Positions 23,029 to 34,286 of a stretch of 64,000 nucleotides of DNA are shown one piece after another; position 1 is the first letter of the stretch, and every line of letters begins with the position of its first letter. The notes under the pieces are model-generated. The model had not been told where the DNA came from, ran no database searches, and saw only the letters and a list, made by a program, of their open reading frames with translations. The DNA lies in NCBI GenBank assembly GCA_003988795.1, contig QYAK01000011.1, positions 248,001-312,000 on the forward strand, given 5' to 3'. This stretch comes from Proliferodiscus dingleyae (Eukaryota; Ascomycota; Leotiomycetes; Helotiales; Lachnaceae). The position numbers and the translations under genes were made by a program.

Positions 23029-23961
23029 CTTCGGTGATTATCGAATAAACGTCGGACGTAGTATTCGAGGTGTGGGAAGTAGGTCGTTCTGGATAAGGAA
23101 CTGCTCAAAATTGAAAGTTGGCAAGCTCTCGCAGGTTATGGACAACTTAATCTGGCTTTGGCTCGGTCAAAAACACGCTAGCATGGTTCCGGATACCTGA
23201 CATACAAGGCACTTCAACTCTCCCGAAGGCGCTGTCTCGGCACTATACAATACCTTTGCTTCACGATCTTTGACGCTCTGCGACGTTTACATTGGTAGAT
23301 TATAGTCAGAAGTCTACACGACAGAATTTGATTTCAAAATTTGTATACATAAGTGCTTATTCGCTTCCCTGCCTATCCGAATGTATGTAAAATTCCGTAG
23401 GATTGGATTTCTATCCCAAGCCAGGACTACATAGTGCCTTAAAATATGTCCGGATTAGCACAGAGAATCTACAGTTATGTTTGACGGGTTACCGAGTGGA
23501 ATCTTGTTGAGATCAGATGTCTAGTTGTTCACAACGAAAACCAGTAGATTTGAGGTCACAAAGTTCATCATTGAAAGAAATGACGCTATGAAACCCATCC
23601 TCACTCTGTAACAAGTAATTCAAACTATAACGAAAGTTACTCCTTGCTCCAAAGAAAGCCCTCCGCCATCCGGCGGCACGATGACCATATGATTGATTCC
23701 CGTTATGCTACCCGCTATGCTATGCTCGGTCCAAAAGGGTAAGTCGACCAATCGAATCCACAATGAGGCCCATGCATACTGGTGCATAAAGTAGCCTAAC
23801 ACTGATCTGTGGTTTAATAGGAAGGTGATATATACAAGGGTCCGCATCGTTGTATCAACGAAAGGCAATAGAAGCGAAGTATATACAAATGAACTAGAGT
23901 CGTATTGTGTTGGAAGGGGTGGTTGAGAAGATATATCTCAACACCCGAGTCTGCAAATAAG
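23029..23961. other. Intergenic between SAR1 and the DUF2457 gene
   Basis: These 0.93 kb hold the SAR1 upstream region and the 3' flank of the DUF2457 gene. Open frames are short and unconvincing. No RNA gene was recognised. Confidence 0.45.
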
Positions 23962-26250
23962 TTAAGCAGACATCATGTATGGGTTGTGCGCGCCCGTCTT
24001 GCCGGCCATCAGGAGTCCAATTTCACGCATACGCTCAGCGCCTTTGCCAGGCTGTGGTTTGCGCTCGGGATGATGCTTTCTCCCGCGGTTGCACTGGAAT
24101 TTCTCCTTACGACGTTGACGTTTGTTCTCCAAGCCCTTAACAATGTCAATGGCGCAGCGGACATGCCCATCGGTGACATCACTACCATCGTCATCATTGG
24201 CAGCGGCCAATTGGGCGGCTCGATAATGACGACCAAAGCCGTTTGGAGCACGTGGAAGAGATTTCGTGTGAGTTAGTCCAGGCCGTTGTGCAAGTGGAGC
24301 AAAGTTAATGGCATTGCTACTTTGCATGATTGGAGTTCCTGCTGGCGAACGGATGGTCCGAGCTGGTGGTGGGGACCGAGCACGCTTCGGGGAGTGTCCA
24401 AAGAGTCTACGTGGTGGCGGCGATCGAAGGCGCTGTCGAGGCGGTGGAGGGGAATGCATTCTCCGAGGAGAATGGATTGGTGACTTACGCCGAGTTGTAG
24501 TCGGGCGACGTCGATGGTTTTGCTCATGATCCGATTCCTCAAACTTTCCGTGAAGCCAGACATGCTCGTCACTGTCGTGGGCGTTCTCGACAAGATCTTC
24601 GTCGTCTTCTTCGACATCCAGATCAGATGTAGGGAAACTGGGATCTATGTCTTGCGGAGTTTGCTTGTGCTTAGCGTTCTTTCTGGCTTCCATGCAGGAA
24701 ATATATGCGTTCTCGATAGGTCTGTCCTCGTCCAGTGTTCCACATACGAAGTCAGTGCTATCGGGTAGCTCTGGAGTACCAGGGCGAATCTTGATTGGGC
24801 GTCGTCTTGACTTTCTCGTCTCTTTTCCACCCAAAACGGATTCCACATGGCTAAGAGAATCAATGGAGGACGCAGACGATGTTCTCCGAGCAGCTGCTCG
24901 GTAGATCGTAACGTTTCTCGGGTTACTCGAGAAATTTCTGCTCGGGGTCCAGAAGGCAAACTCTGGATCGGCATCACTCTCATCGTCAGAATCAGCGAAT
25001 CCGGCTTCATTGTCCGTTTCATTGCCATCGGATCCGTCGTCTGAGCCATCGATAGAATCAAAGTCATCGACGTTGGCATCGCCTTCTTCGTTCTCGCCAA
25101 ACTCGTCATCGTCGTCGTCATCGTCGGAATATTCCAATCCCTCATCATCGTCCTCATCGTCATCATCCTCCAAAGCTTCTTCCTCGGCCTCATTCCCCAG
25201 CTGGCGGATAGCATTCTCCATCTTGAGCGTATCATTGATGGTGAGCTTTGCTTTTGGATTCTCTGCATCTTTACGAATCCAGTCATCCTCCTCCACTTCT
25301 TCGCTGGCGAATTCGTGGAATCGAGTAGCTTCAGAAGATTTCAAAGTCTGTTCATCAGCAATGATGTATTTTGGTGGTATTCGGGCAGCGACAGGGCTTT
25401 GTGAGGCACGTCTCACAGTGCTTGCAACAGACGTTGAAGAGTCTCGGTGTGGTCTGGGTGATGATTGGGGCGAGGGGCGAGGCGACTTCCTTGAGAGCGA
25501 CAATGGTCGGCTCGTCGCTTTCTTCTGAGGTTCATCATCCTTTGAAGCGGGGACGTACTCGGGTTGAGTTTTGGCCAGCTTCTCCTCTGAAGGTTTTAGT
25601 CCACAAGCAAATTTGATTCTGCAGGTACGTGGCTTTGGAACTTCTGCTGTTGTGTTGGACATGGGTGTAGCCGCCGCTGGCTGCGGGGAGGTTTTCTTCG
25701 CTTCTCCACATTGAAAGGAGATGGAGCGCTTTTTGGGAGCAGCGATGGGAAGTTCAGACTTGGGGGAGACGCTTAACAATTTCGCGAATTGTACTTCATC
25801 TTTGATGTCGACATTGGCAACCACTGGGGCTGGCAAGTTCATCTTCTCGGAGAGGGAGTAAGGTGCAAAACTTGCATATGTCGGCGGGGGAGGGCTGGGC
25901 GTGTTGGTACGAGCAGGACTGGTTAGGCCTCCGTCGCTTGTAAGTTCTGCAGTGGACGCAAGACTGGCATTGCTGATCACTGAGCGTCGGCGGGTCAAGT
26001 CTGTCGTGACCTGGATGTCTGGTCTGGTCGGCTCCTTCTCAGGGACCCTCAAGAGCGCTTTCGTTAGAAGCGATTCTTTTCGTTCACCTTGAGGACGGAG
26101 AGCTGCCTTGTGAAAGCCGGCTTGTCGATGTGATGCAGATGGGCTGTCCGGAGGCTCATCCACGTCTGCTGCGAGATCATCGTCGGCAACCACCGGTGTC
26201 GTCGCTGCTACAGTCGTAGACCGCCAGTTGAAGAGATCTTGCAGACCCAT
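23962..26250 (-). CDS. DUF2457 family protein, acidic and low complexity
   Basis: This intronless gene encodes 762 residues of a Pezizomycotina-specific family that I recognise as DUF2457; the function is unknown. Start MGLQDLFNWRSTTV is chosen because it begins the conserved head; an in-frame ATG further upstream (26316) would add an unrelated hydrophobic run. Order of parts: a Ser/Pro/Thr-rich head; two Cys-containing segments (RSISFQCGEAKK and CRIKFACGLKP); a very acidic run (roughly 360-460, EDDDDEDDDEGLEYSDDDD); then an aromatic FAFWTPSRNF segment. Arg/Pro/Ser repeats with SPPPRRLFGHSPKR style follow. The conserved C-terminus is KHHPERKPQPGKGAERMREI and ends GAHNPYMMSA. Acidic and basic blocks with SR-like parts suggest a nuclear protein, by inference only. 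A 3-kb upstream region precedes it. Confidence 0.82.
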   Translation of the reverse strand: MGLQDLFNWRSTTVAATTPVVADDDLAADVDEPPDSPSASHRQAGFHKAALRPQGERKESLLTKALLRVPEKEPTRPDIQVTTDLTRRRSVISNASLASTAELTSDGGLTSPARTNTPSPPPPTYASFAPYSLSEKMNLPAPVVANVDIKDEVQFAKLLSVSPKSELPIAAPKKRSISFQCGEAKKTSPQPAAATPMSNTTAEVPKPRTCRIKFACGLKPSEEKLAKTQPEYVPASKDDEPQKKATSRPLSLSRKSPRPSPQSSPRPHRDSSTSVASTVRRASQSPVAARIPPKYIIADEQTLKSSEATRFHEFASEEVEEDDWIRKDAENPKAKLTINDTLKMENAIRQLGNEAEEEALEDDDDEDDDEGLEYSDDDDDDDEFGENEEGDANVDDFDSIDGSDDGSDGNETDNEAGFADSDDESDADPEFAFWTPSRNFSSNPRNVTIYRAAARRTSSASSIDSLSHVESVLGGKETRKSRRRPIKIRPGTPELPDSTDFVCGTLDEDRPIENAYISCMEARKNAKHKQTPQDIDPSFPTSDLDVEEDDEDLVENAHDSDEHVWLHGKFEESDHEQNHRRRPTTTRRKSPIHSPRRMHSPPPPRQRLRSPPPRRLFGHSPKRARSPPPARTIRSPAGTPIMQSSNAINFAPLAQRPGLTHTKSLPRAPNGFGRHYRAAQLAAANDDDGSDVTDGHVRCAIDIVKGLENKRQRRKEKFQCNRGRKHHPERKPQPGKGAERMREIGLLMAGKTGAHNPYMMSA

Positions 26251-27012
26251 TGTATGTAATCTATCAGGGAGAAGACCCGGGAATAGAATTATTGGATAGG
26301 TAGGAAGAGCAACCAAGCTTGGAAATGCTCGTAAAAGATGTTATTAGGCTGATATGTTGATGCGGTCTGCTTTGCGTGGAAGTGGCGAGCCCAGTCGCAA
26401 GGACCGGCAACGCGAGATAGCAGATTCGAGGTGGGACACAAGCTCGATGGTCGAAGCTCGAGTAATTGAGAAAGGAGGGGAAAAATCGAAACGAATCAGT
26501 GAATCGTAGAATTTGTGGTCAGATGCCTGATGGCAGGCAAAAGTGCGTCCCTAGGGACCGATATGCTATAAGTGCGCAGGCGACATGTTGTCTAGCCAGG
26601 ATGGTGAAGATCCAAATGTCTCCCGCGAGAAGGAGGAAGGGTGCGTTCTTGTGCGTTCTTGGCCAAAGTCAAAAGCTCGCGATAGATAGATTACTGCTAC
26701 CCGGATCGTAGGAGGAAGCAGAAGGGTCGTGCGGGTGACGTTCGGAGCAGGGCAGGGCTGTGATGGTCGAGGGTCTTTCGTAAGACGCCTTGGCTGTACG
26801 AGCACCAGCGCCTCGAACACAGTAATCGGCGGTAAGGTACAGTAATCGGGGGCTGAGACAACGACAGCCTAGGCAAGGTCGAATGCGACTGAGAATGGGA
26901 GAGGCCTTACTGCTCGCGCAAGGCGAGGCAAGCAGACGACCGCAGGTTGCGAGACGGGAGATGGATTTTCTTTGTTGGTGTTGTTGTCGATGGTCGAGGA
27001 AGGTTGAAATGC

Positions 27013-27057
27013 GGTGGTGGGAGGTGGGAGGTGGGTGGTGGGTGGTGGCGGTGGGCG
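27013..27057 (+). repeat. G-rich tract with G-quadruplex potential
   Basis: GGTGGGAGGTGGGAGGTGGG continues into further GGTGGG units. At least four GGG runs are separated by 4-nt loops, which satisfies the usual G4 pattern. Confidence 0.75.
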
Positions 27058-27089
27058 AGAGAAAGAGAAGAATGAAGGGCCGGGCAGGG

Positions 27090-27109
27090 TTTTTTGGGGG
27101 GGGGGGGGG
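27090..27109 (+). repeat. T6-G14 homopolymer tract
   Basis: Six T are followed by fourteen G. Long G runs like this are also prone to sequencing and assembly length errors. Confidence 0.9.
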
Positions 27110-27217
27110 CTACAGCAGAATTTGCGTGGTGGTGGTGGTGCCGGCCGCTACCACTCTCGTCTACCACTGGTCTACCACTTGCACTTGTTTCCCACTCGTT
27201 TCCCACTCTATTGTCCC

Positions 27218-27245
27218 CCTCCTCCTCCTCCTCCTCCTCCTCCTC
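27218..27245 (+). repeat. (CCT)n microsatellite
   Basis: About nine uninterrupted CCT units form a polypyrimidine tract within the long upstream region of the DUF2457 gene. Confidence 0.9.
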
Positions 27246-27447
27246 TCCCTCTAGTCCACCAGATCTCCACTCCGCTTGCCCACGCAGCAAAAGCGTGCAC
27301 AGCGATGCCGGCCCCGGCCACGGCTGCAGCCCTTCTTTTTCCGGACGTTCCTGTTCTGTGGCTACTCAAGTCTCAAGTCTCAATTTCCAATCTTTTCTCG
27401 TGTGGTACAGCACAGCACAGTACTTACTAATCCATGGCTACTTGTTG

Positions 27448-27474
27448 GTACTGGTCCTGGTCCTGGTCCTGGTA
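27448..27474 (+). repeat. (GGTCCT)n short tandem repeat
   Basis: Three tandem GGTCCT units are flanked by GGTACT variants on both sides. Confidence 0.85.
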
Positions 27475-29306
27475 CTCGTACGAAGCGCGTCGTTGATCTA
27501 CAGCCGAGGCTCTGATCCTGCATCGGAATCGGAGAGCATAATGATATTATTCATCGTCTATAGCATCCACGCCTCAACGTCGATGCTAGATTGATTGTCC
27601 ACGGTCTCCAGAATCAGATCCACCCATCCTTCCCATCCTGAATGGACTCAGGAATTCCCCTTCTCCATTGACGTTCCCGCCTTTCCTCGCCCGCTAACCC
27701 TAGGTCTTACCGTCACGTTCCAAACCTGACTGAGAAGCATTATTTTAGGGAGCAGCAGCGCCGGCACTACACGCTCAAGCATTTTGCGTGAGCCAACGGC
27801 GGCAGTCAAATTATCCTCGAGCCCATGCGATTACCGCTATCATCCTTGCTTCCAAATCCTGAATCAATTGCCAGTGTGCCAAGCCCAAGTTTCCCCGACG
27901 TCTCATTATCTTGATGCGAGTGCGGGGTCCTTCTATTCGTCGCGACCTGTTTTCATCGCTGAGCAGGGTCCAACAGACCAATCCTGAACATGCCATACTC
28001 AATGCCCACCCACGCGCAAATCACAGTCCACAATGGCGACATGGCATGGGCACGAGCATAGTAACGGTATCAAGATTCAAGATGCATCATTCAAGATTCA
28101 TCATTCATCCTCTCACCTTAGTATCCATCGCTGCGAACCCTGGAAGCCAGAAGGATTCATAGGGGTCCTCAAGATCGTGACTATACGTTTTCCGTGCAAC
28201 CAAGGCGTGTATGCCCTTGTCCCAAACCCCTGGGGATGCACTAGTTGAACCAAATTGAAGTCATGATACTTCGTTTCGGTCCGTACCAGCAGCCAAGCGC
28301 GCTTCATCGTGCATATATGTAACCTTGGAAATCTCTTGTTCATTCCACCGTCTACGGATATTGGCCAATAGCAGCCCAGAGAGATGAGCATGCTGCAGCT
28401 GCGTCTTCTCCCTGACCGCTAGATGTCCGTACCCCACATTCCACGACGTCCCTCAAGCCCCTCGTACCATTTCGACGTAGTTTGTTTGCTTGCCCGGATC
28501 GCGTCGGGCAGGATAGGAGCACCTGACACCAGCCCTCCTATTGCTGTGTCGCGCCATGACTCGTGGGGCTTGGTTAGAAGCGGCGTTGGCCAAACGGCTC
28601 GTGATGACTCTGGAGATCCTGTAGGAGGCGGCAGAGTGACGAACTACCCCACAGGGATTCTATTGAAACGAAAGAGAAGAACATCTGACCAACCTGTCTT
28701 GGAAACGGTCTCGGGAGATGTTAAGAAAGGCCATTGCATATGGACTTGTCTTGTGAAAGCTTAACAGGAAGATTGTGTAGCGAGTTTCTGCAACAAGACG
28801 CTAGCCAAGCCGCTGATGTACGATGGAACTGCTACTGCAAATGCACGATTCTAAGCTGCAGTTGGTCCTGTATGCCATAGTGGCTACATAACATGAGGGA
28901 TTAATGGCATCCAGTCAAATTTTCAGGGACGAAAGGGACGGGGGGATACTTCGGGATGGGTCGATACCTTAGTCATATCGAGTAGTTTGCTTTGCGTAGT
29001 GTTAGCTATAAAAAAAATCACCACCAAATACCTGTTTATAAGCCCGTTCAAAGACAAGTCACGTGTTACAGATTACCTGCCCCTCAGAGACGAGTTTTGA
29101 AAGAAAGAAAACTTATTAAGGAATTTCTATCATATCTAGAAGAGTTGACAAAAGGAAATCAGAAAAGATCACGACTGTCAAAAAAATGTGTATCACGTGG
29201 GGATAGATTTAAGCCTCTTCGGGCATTGGCTGCCGACGTGCTGCCTCAAGAAAGCTCAGGCCGAGAATCACTACACGAACAACGTCCATTGTCTCTCTAC
29301 CACATC

Positions 29307-30087
29307 ATGAACTCCCTTCGAATCGCTCGCACTGCTCTGCGAGCTCACCCTGCAGCTATCAGAGTTCCTCTTCAACGAAGAGGATATGCTGAAGCTGTGT
29401 CGGACAAGGTCGGATGATTGCAAACAGATTTTACGGACCTGGCTAACTTTTCCCCCCAGATCAAATTAAGCTTGGTGCTCCCCCATCAGGTACGTGTAAA
29501 CATCGATTTAGGCGATAATAGCAGATGAGTGCTTGGTTAAGGGAGCAAGAAAAGAGAGGCAATGGTCTTAGGGCGGGTAGAATCGTTGCGAACCACCCAG
29601 CTAACAAGGTATCAATAGTCGGTCTACAAGTCCCAAGATGTCGTCCAGGTCAACATTCCTGCAGAGTCCGGAGAGATGGGTGTTTTGGCAAATCATGTTC
29701 CGTCAATTGAGCAACTAAAACCAGGTCTGGTTGAGGTTATTGAGGAGAGCGGTGGGAGCAAGCAATTCTTCTGTACGTCGAAGACCAACATATCACAGAA
29801 CTACTTACTAACAGTTAAATTCTCAGTGTCGGGAGGATTTGCTGTAGTGCAACCGAACTCGGAATTGAGCATCAATGCTGTTGAGGGGTTCCCACTGGAA
29901 GATTTTAGCTCGGAGGCGGTTCGATCACAGATCTCGGAGGCGCAAAAGATCGCTAGCGGAAGTGGCAGCGAACAAGACATTGCTGAAGCAAAGATTGAGC
30001 TTGAGGTATTCTTGGCGCTCTGAAGTGTTTTCCATATACTAACTCGCTGCATAGGTTTTGGAGAGCTTGCAAGCTGCTATGAAATAA
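29307..30087 (+). CDS. ATP16: Mitochondrial F1-ATP synthase delta subunit
   Basis: This is the delta subunit of the F1 central stalk (counterpart of bacterial epsilon), which couples rotation of gamma to the c-ring in the mitochondrial ATP synthase. Five exons, 29307-29408, 29460-29489, 29619-29772, 29827-30005 and 30055-30087, give 165 residues. The N-terminus MNSLRIARTALRAHP is an Arg-rich presequence with likely cleavage near QRRGYAEA. The mature part shows SLVLPHQSVYKSQDVVQVNI, SGEMGVLANHVPSIEQLKPG, then SGGFAVVQPNSELSINAVEG. C-terminal helices end in VLESLQAAMK. Exon 2 is only 30 nt and the last exon 33 nt. All family blocks are present and in order, so identity is secure. Confidence 0.95.
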
Positions 30088-30440
30088 AGAGAGATCAGAG
30101 AGGGTTAGGCTAAAATGCGAGGGCTATAGAAGCGGAAGCCATGTATATCAATGTTTCTTGATGCAGCAAGTGAAAATTTGTCTATACCGTCAATTGGTAT
30201 TCTCTGGTGCGTTAACGTATTGGTTGCTCTTGCCACTTTCGAACGTCAGATTCAGAAAGGGACTTCACCATTTAATATTTTTCGGCTTTCTCAGATGGCT
30301 AATTTTTCTGTGCATTGCTGCTGCACATGGTGCTGAGCAATCCTGTTCATGTATTCCTATCTTTTCATCCATACATAACTTGCTACTACTAGGTTTTAGG
30401 ACACAACACTTCAATGCCCAGTGGCGTCCTGAGCTTCTAA
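30088..30440. other. Intergenic spacer
   Basis: These 353 nt of AT-rich spacer lie between ATP16 and the next plus-strand gene, presumably the 3' UTR of one and the promoter of the other. Nothing specific was recognised. Confidence 0.4.
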
Positions 30441-33233
30441 ATGGTCATGAACTCCCAGCGGCCATCACCAAGACTCAGAAGGAAGGACGCTTACAGCTCT
30501 AATTCAACACAAGCTTCTCACGCTGTTCAAAGTCACGCGCACTACAATGATATTCCTGCCGGAATTGTTGCTTCACGCATTAAACATCTACAGGATCCTC
30601 CAAAACCTGCTCCTCCCCGCATTCCCTTTATTACGAATCGCGGCTCTGAGATTTCACGCAGCAGTTTTGGTCAACGCTTAAGCCGCCGATTTGCAAAGCC
30701 TGCCTCGCGAAGCAATACTTTCGACAACCAGACAGAAGTTGAAACAGCCCACTCTTTTCTAGGTTACAGCACACCAAGGAAGAATCACAACGAGGATCAT
30801 GCAATGGCAGACTATAATATGGGTTTTGATCGGATGCCTGGTATCCATGGACAAATCCAACCATACGGCGTATCACAGAGAATGCGGCTGGAAGCTGCCA
30901 TTTCTTGGCCAGACCTACCCAAATCCACGCCCTCCCAAATCGTAGAACAAGCCTTACAAGAGAATCTCGATGCGTCTAGGGTGACCAATGAAGCTAAACG
31001 GCACTCTCACTACACAAGCAAGACCTCAACTTTTCCAGCAAACCATGTGCAAGGTAATTTGAATCCACATTACCACGGTAAAGCTCGTCGAAGTGGAACT
31101 CTTTGCTCGGAGGTCTCAACGCATACTACGTCTACTGCTCGTCGTAAAAGTGTTCGTGAGCTTTTTGCTGACTACGGAATCGAGAGACCAGCTCGACTTG
31201 CTTCTTCTAAAAACACAATCCTAGGAGAGAGTGAATGTGGCCGGCTAACAAGACATCACGGATTTTGTCATTCGTGTTCATGGATGTCAATGGAGACCAG
31301 CATCGGGTGTTGGAGATGTGGCCATCGTCATTGTGCGGAGTGCGATGGCCTTTCACCAAGACTAGGAACCCGTCACCACTGCATTACTGATCTGGAGCCG
31401 AACGCCTTGGGAGAAGGAAGTGTCTGTATACCAGTGCCACCTTTACAGGAAATCCACCGTACGACTAAGAGAGAGACAGGAAAGCCAGATGTAAGGTCAC
31501 GGCCTGGTGCGTTTCGAAAAGCTGGCGGGCACCATGGGCAGCACATCACGCCGGTTCAATTTCCACATTCGGATGAACGGGGGGCAAGTACGCCGAGAGC
31601 TCATCAACGATTTACGCTGGGAAATACTCCATCTTCGAAGGTATTAAGTTCTGGAAGAAAACTGTCTATAGATTGCGGCATGACGAATATCAAGAATAAC
31701 CCATTTTTAATTGCAGACCGAAAATCAGGCTCTCAGCCTTTCCCAGCAACGTCTACAGCCAACGAGCATAGTCTCCATGCCTATCGGAAAAGGATGCAGA
31801 ATCATCACAAAAGCCATATACCTCCATCGCTTCTACAGACAGCAAAAAATAGTGACCCAAGCGATCATTCCAAACAACATAATCGTCAATTTAGGAATCA
31901 TCTGGTGATTAAACACCTCCTACAACATGACGAAACAGACAATGACTATATTGCTGATGGTAGCCATGTCGAGGAAGTAACTCACTCTGTCCTCCGCAAT
32001 ACTGATTGCTTGGAACCATGGCCACCCAGTACGCTGAATGATCCTTCGTCGAAGCCAATCTCGCCGCCTTTCCAGGCCAAGATGGACCAGCATAATCTAC
32101 ATGAGTACAAGCCCATTGAATGTCACGGATATCCAAAGACAGGCCACGATCATGGCGGAAGGAGTCCTACATCGACGGGTATAGTTGGACAATGTCAACA
32201 TTGTCTCGACGATTGTCAATGTGTTGCGTGCCAGAGCACGGAACACATTGTTCGATGTTGTATGCATAAGGATCACACTAGTACTATCCATCATCATACT
32301 CCTAGAATAGAGCATTCGGTTCAGTCAAAAAACTCTCCATCCCTGCCACCAGATCCTCTGAGTCCATCCGCCTCAACTAGGGGTGCAGCAATTCCGCCAA
32401 ATTCTCAACAGAGCCATATCGATCCCTCTATTAAAGTTCTACAATCGCTAGCAATGCCTACACTGCTACGAAAGTCAAAATACAAAGGTCATAGCACAGT
32501 TTCAAGGTCAAAAGAGCCATCATGGACTGGGGAAAGCAAAGTAGCAAGCCCTCAAACTAAAACTGTGATAGCACCCGTCTGCAGCACTACGATACATAAC
32601 TGCTAACCTTTTGATAAGCAGCATGGTTCTCTCAGACTGCAGTCTCGAGCGCAGTCTGTTGTCGAAGAGAAGTGCAACAAAAGCTCAAGCCGGTGCAGTA
32701 CACCTCGAAGGATCAACGTGTCCCCTCCTGGGTCGCGAAGAGCATCAAGACGCCTGTCAGCACTTTTCCAGCTGAGAGAAAAAGATGCAGTCCCAGTGTT
32801 GAACAAAAGATTGATTGAGCATCAAGAGGATTTGAGGAGTGTTGGGCAAGAATGTGACATGAAGATCGCGGCTCTCGCTCGAGGGGGAAGACACGAAGCT
32901 ATTCGAAACAATGAATGTGGACAGCAGTCATTGGATTTCGGGAAGTTCGAGCAAGATGAGAGACCGATAGAAGCCCCTAATTCTGACAAGGGGGCGGTGA
33001 CAAGCAGTGGATGGAAGCGGAACAGGATGAAAGAAAGTCCTCGTGCAGGACTTATCGAAAGTGATGATTCACATGCGTGCCTCTGGAAACACATGTTTCT
33101 TAAAGGACAGCAGGATAAGTCGGATCTGAAAGGACGCAGAGGAGTAAACTGTTGTATCAAGGGTATTACAGTCTTCGTCCATTTCGAAGATAGGGACGAC
33201 TATGTCTTCGAGGGCGGCCTAACGAATATGTAA
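30441..33233 (+). CDS. Hypothetical Cys/His-rich protein with two zinc-knuckle-like clusters
   Basis: Without an intron the frame ends at TAA 32604-32606 (721 residues). The same frame then resumes immediately and runs to 33233. A 57-nt intron 32565-32621 (GTGATA...TGCTAAC...AAGCAG) has a consensus branch site and removes the stop in frame, giving 911 residues. A 81-nt option from 32541 also fits. Two Cys/His clusters are visible: residues about 271-303 (HHGFCHSCSWMSM and GCWRCGHRHCAECD) and about 581-615 (GQCQHCLDDCQCVACQS, then CCMHKDH). The rest is Ser/His/Pro-rich and presumably disordered, with a conserved-looking end (TVFVHFEDRDDYVFEGGLTNM). These clusters suggest zinc binding, but no known domain was recognised. 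ATGs at 30441 and 30447 are both possible starts. Confidence 0.68.
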
Positions 33234-33657
33234 CGGAGAAAATCGAAAGGTTGACTAAATATGGGGAAAGCACTCTCTCGAGCGGCTTTATAAACCTCTA
33301 GGTAAGAAGTAAGGTTGTAATAGAGTGTCTTTAGTGTTCTGGCTATGGTTATAAAGTTATAGTGTTATGCCTCTACAACCTACATGCAGTAATCCCCTCG
33401 TCAGTTTATGAAAGGCTTTCACGTCCAGTCATTGCTTCTACTGAAAGATTCTCCTCTAGCACATCGCACTATGAGAGCTTTCCTGCTGTTATGCTGCCAA
33501 TCTGTTGCCCCTAAGAAGGTCTGTCGTCACAGGGCTATGGTTGAGGACCGCCGGCTTGCTCCAGTCGCCTTTCAGTGCCTTCGTCAGCTCTGATCCCATC
33601 ACGCAGCTCCTCTTGTTCGACGGATCAAGTCTCGCCATTTCATACTTCCAAATGTCT
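33234..33657. other. Convergent intergenic spacer
   Basis: These 424 nt lie between the stop codons of two convergent genes. No coding frame or RNA was recognised; both 3' UTRs should lie here. Confidence 0.4.
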
Positions 33658-34286
33658 TCACCAGACATCCTCTGGTTGCACCTCATATTCCTCACCTCGC
33701 TCTCTTACATGCTCCCTCTTCGCATCTCTCCTCAAAGGTTTACGCATATCATATGCGTCCTCGCCCTCGCCCCTCCCGTCCCCGCTCAAATCCTCACTAT
33801 AGTACTCCTTCACTTTCCTGAACACACTATACCCTATTCCCCTATATAACTCTTGCGCGATCTTGTTACTCTTCCTTACAAACAGGTCCACGAACCAGGC
33901 GTCATACTCATCCCCTGAGCGTTCTAGCAGGTAGGAGAGCGTCCTGGCGAGACCGAGACGTCTCGAAGAGGGAGATACCGTCAGGGCGGTTATGTGGGCA
34001 TGGTAGGGTAGATAGTGCTCTGAGAAGCGGTGATAGGCGGGGGAAGACTCGAGCTTGCCCATTACTGAACAGAGTTAGCCATAGGTAGAGACAGGGGATG
34101 TAGAAATTGCGATGTACTGTAGGCGTCAACTGTGTCATCATGGCCTTCTGCTACGTTGAATAGGTGCGGCCACCGTGCTATGTAGGAGAAGTAGAAGTTC
34201 AGGTCGTAGGTCTCGGTGAGGGGGTCGAGGTTGGTGGGGTTGAACTTGAAGACGTCCATTGCGTGGAAAGGGCGAAGAGAAGTCAT
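33658..34286 (-). CDS. NAT3: NatB N-terminal acetyltransferase catalytic subunit
   Basis: This is the catalytic subunit of the NatB complex (Nat3/NAA20), which acetylates nascent proteins starting Met-Asp/Glu/Asn/Gln on the ribosome. Two exons, 34286-34118 and 34064-33658, give 191 residues. The GNAT fold is visible as MTSLRPFHAMDVFKFNPTNL and NLDPLTETYDLNFYFSYIAR, then IMGKLESSP and HITALTVSPSSRRLGLARTL. The last contains the acetyl-CoA loop RRLGLA. LFVRKSNKIAQELYRGIGYS and VFRKVKEYYSED follow. The C-terminal tail is highly charged (RKPLRRDAKREHVRERGEEYE). The intron is GTACAT...TTCAG. The partner Mdm20 is not in the window. All motifs are in order; identity is secure. Confidence 0.94.

Larger units (their letters stand above)
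26251..29306. promoter_or_regulatory. Long divergent upstream region with simple repeats
   Basis: These 3.06 kb separate the start codons of the DUF2457 gene (minus) and ATP16 (plus). The DUF2457-proximal part carries G-rich and simple repeats, listed separately. Open frames of up to about 165 codons here are built of low-complexity sequence (poly-Ser/Pro) and lack family character. No tRNA or rRNA was recognised. Confidence 0.5.

Noticed and set aside
25010..25528. Plus-strand poly-Ser frame of 172 codons
   Set aside because: It is the antisense of the acidic Asp/Glu run in the DUF2457 protein (GAT/GAC/GAA read in reverse as Ser-rich), not a gene.
27094..27594. Plus-strand frame with poly-Ser/Pro text
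   Set aside because: It is built from the G14 run and (CCT)n repeat, begins in homopolymer sequence and has no family character.
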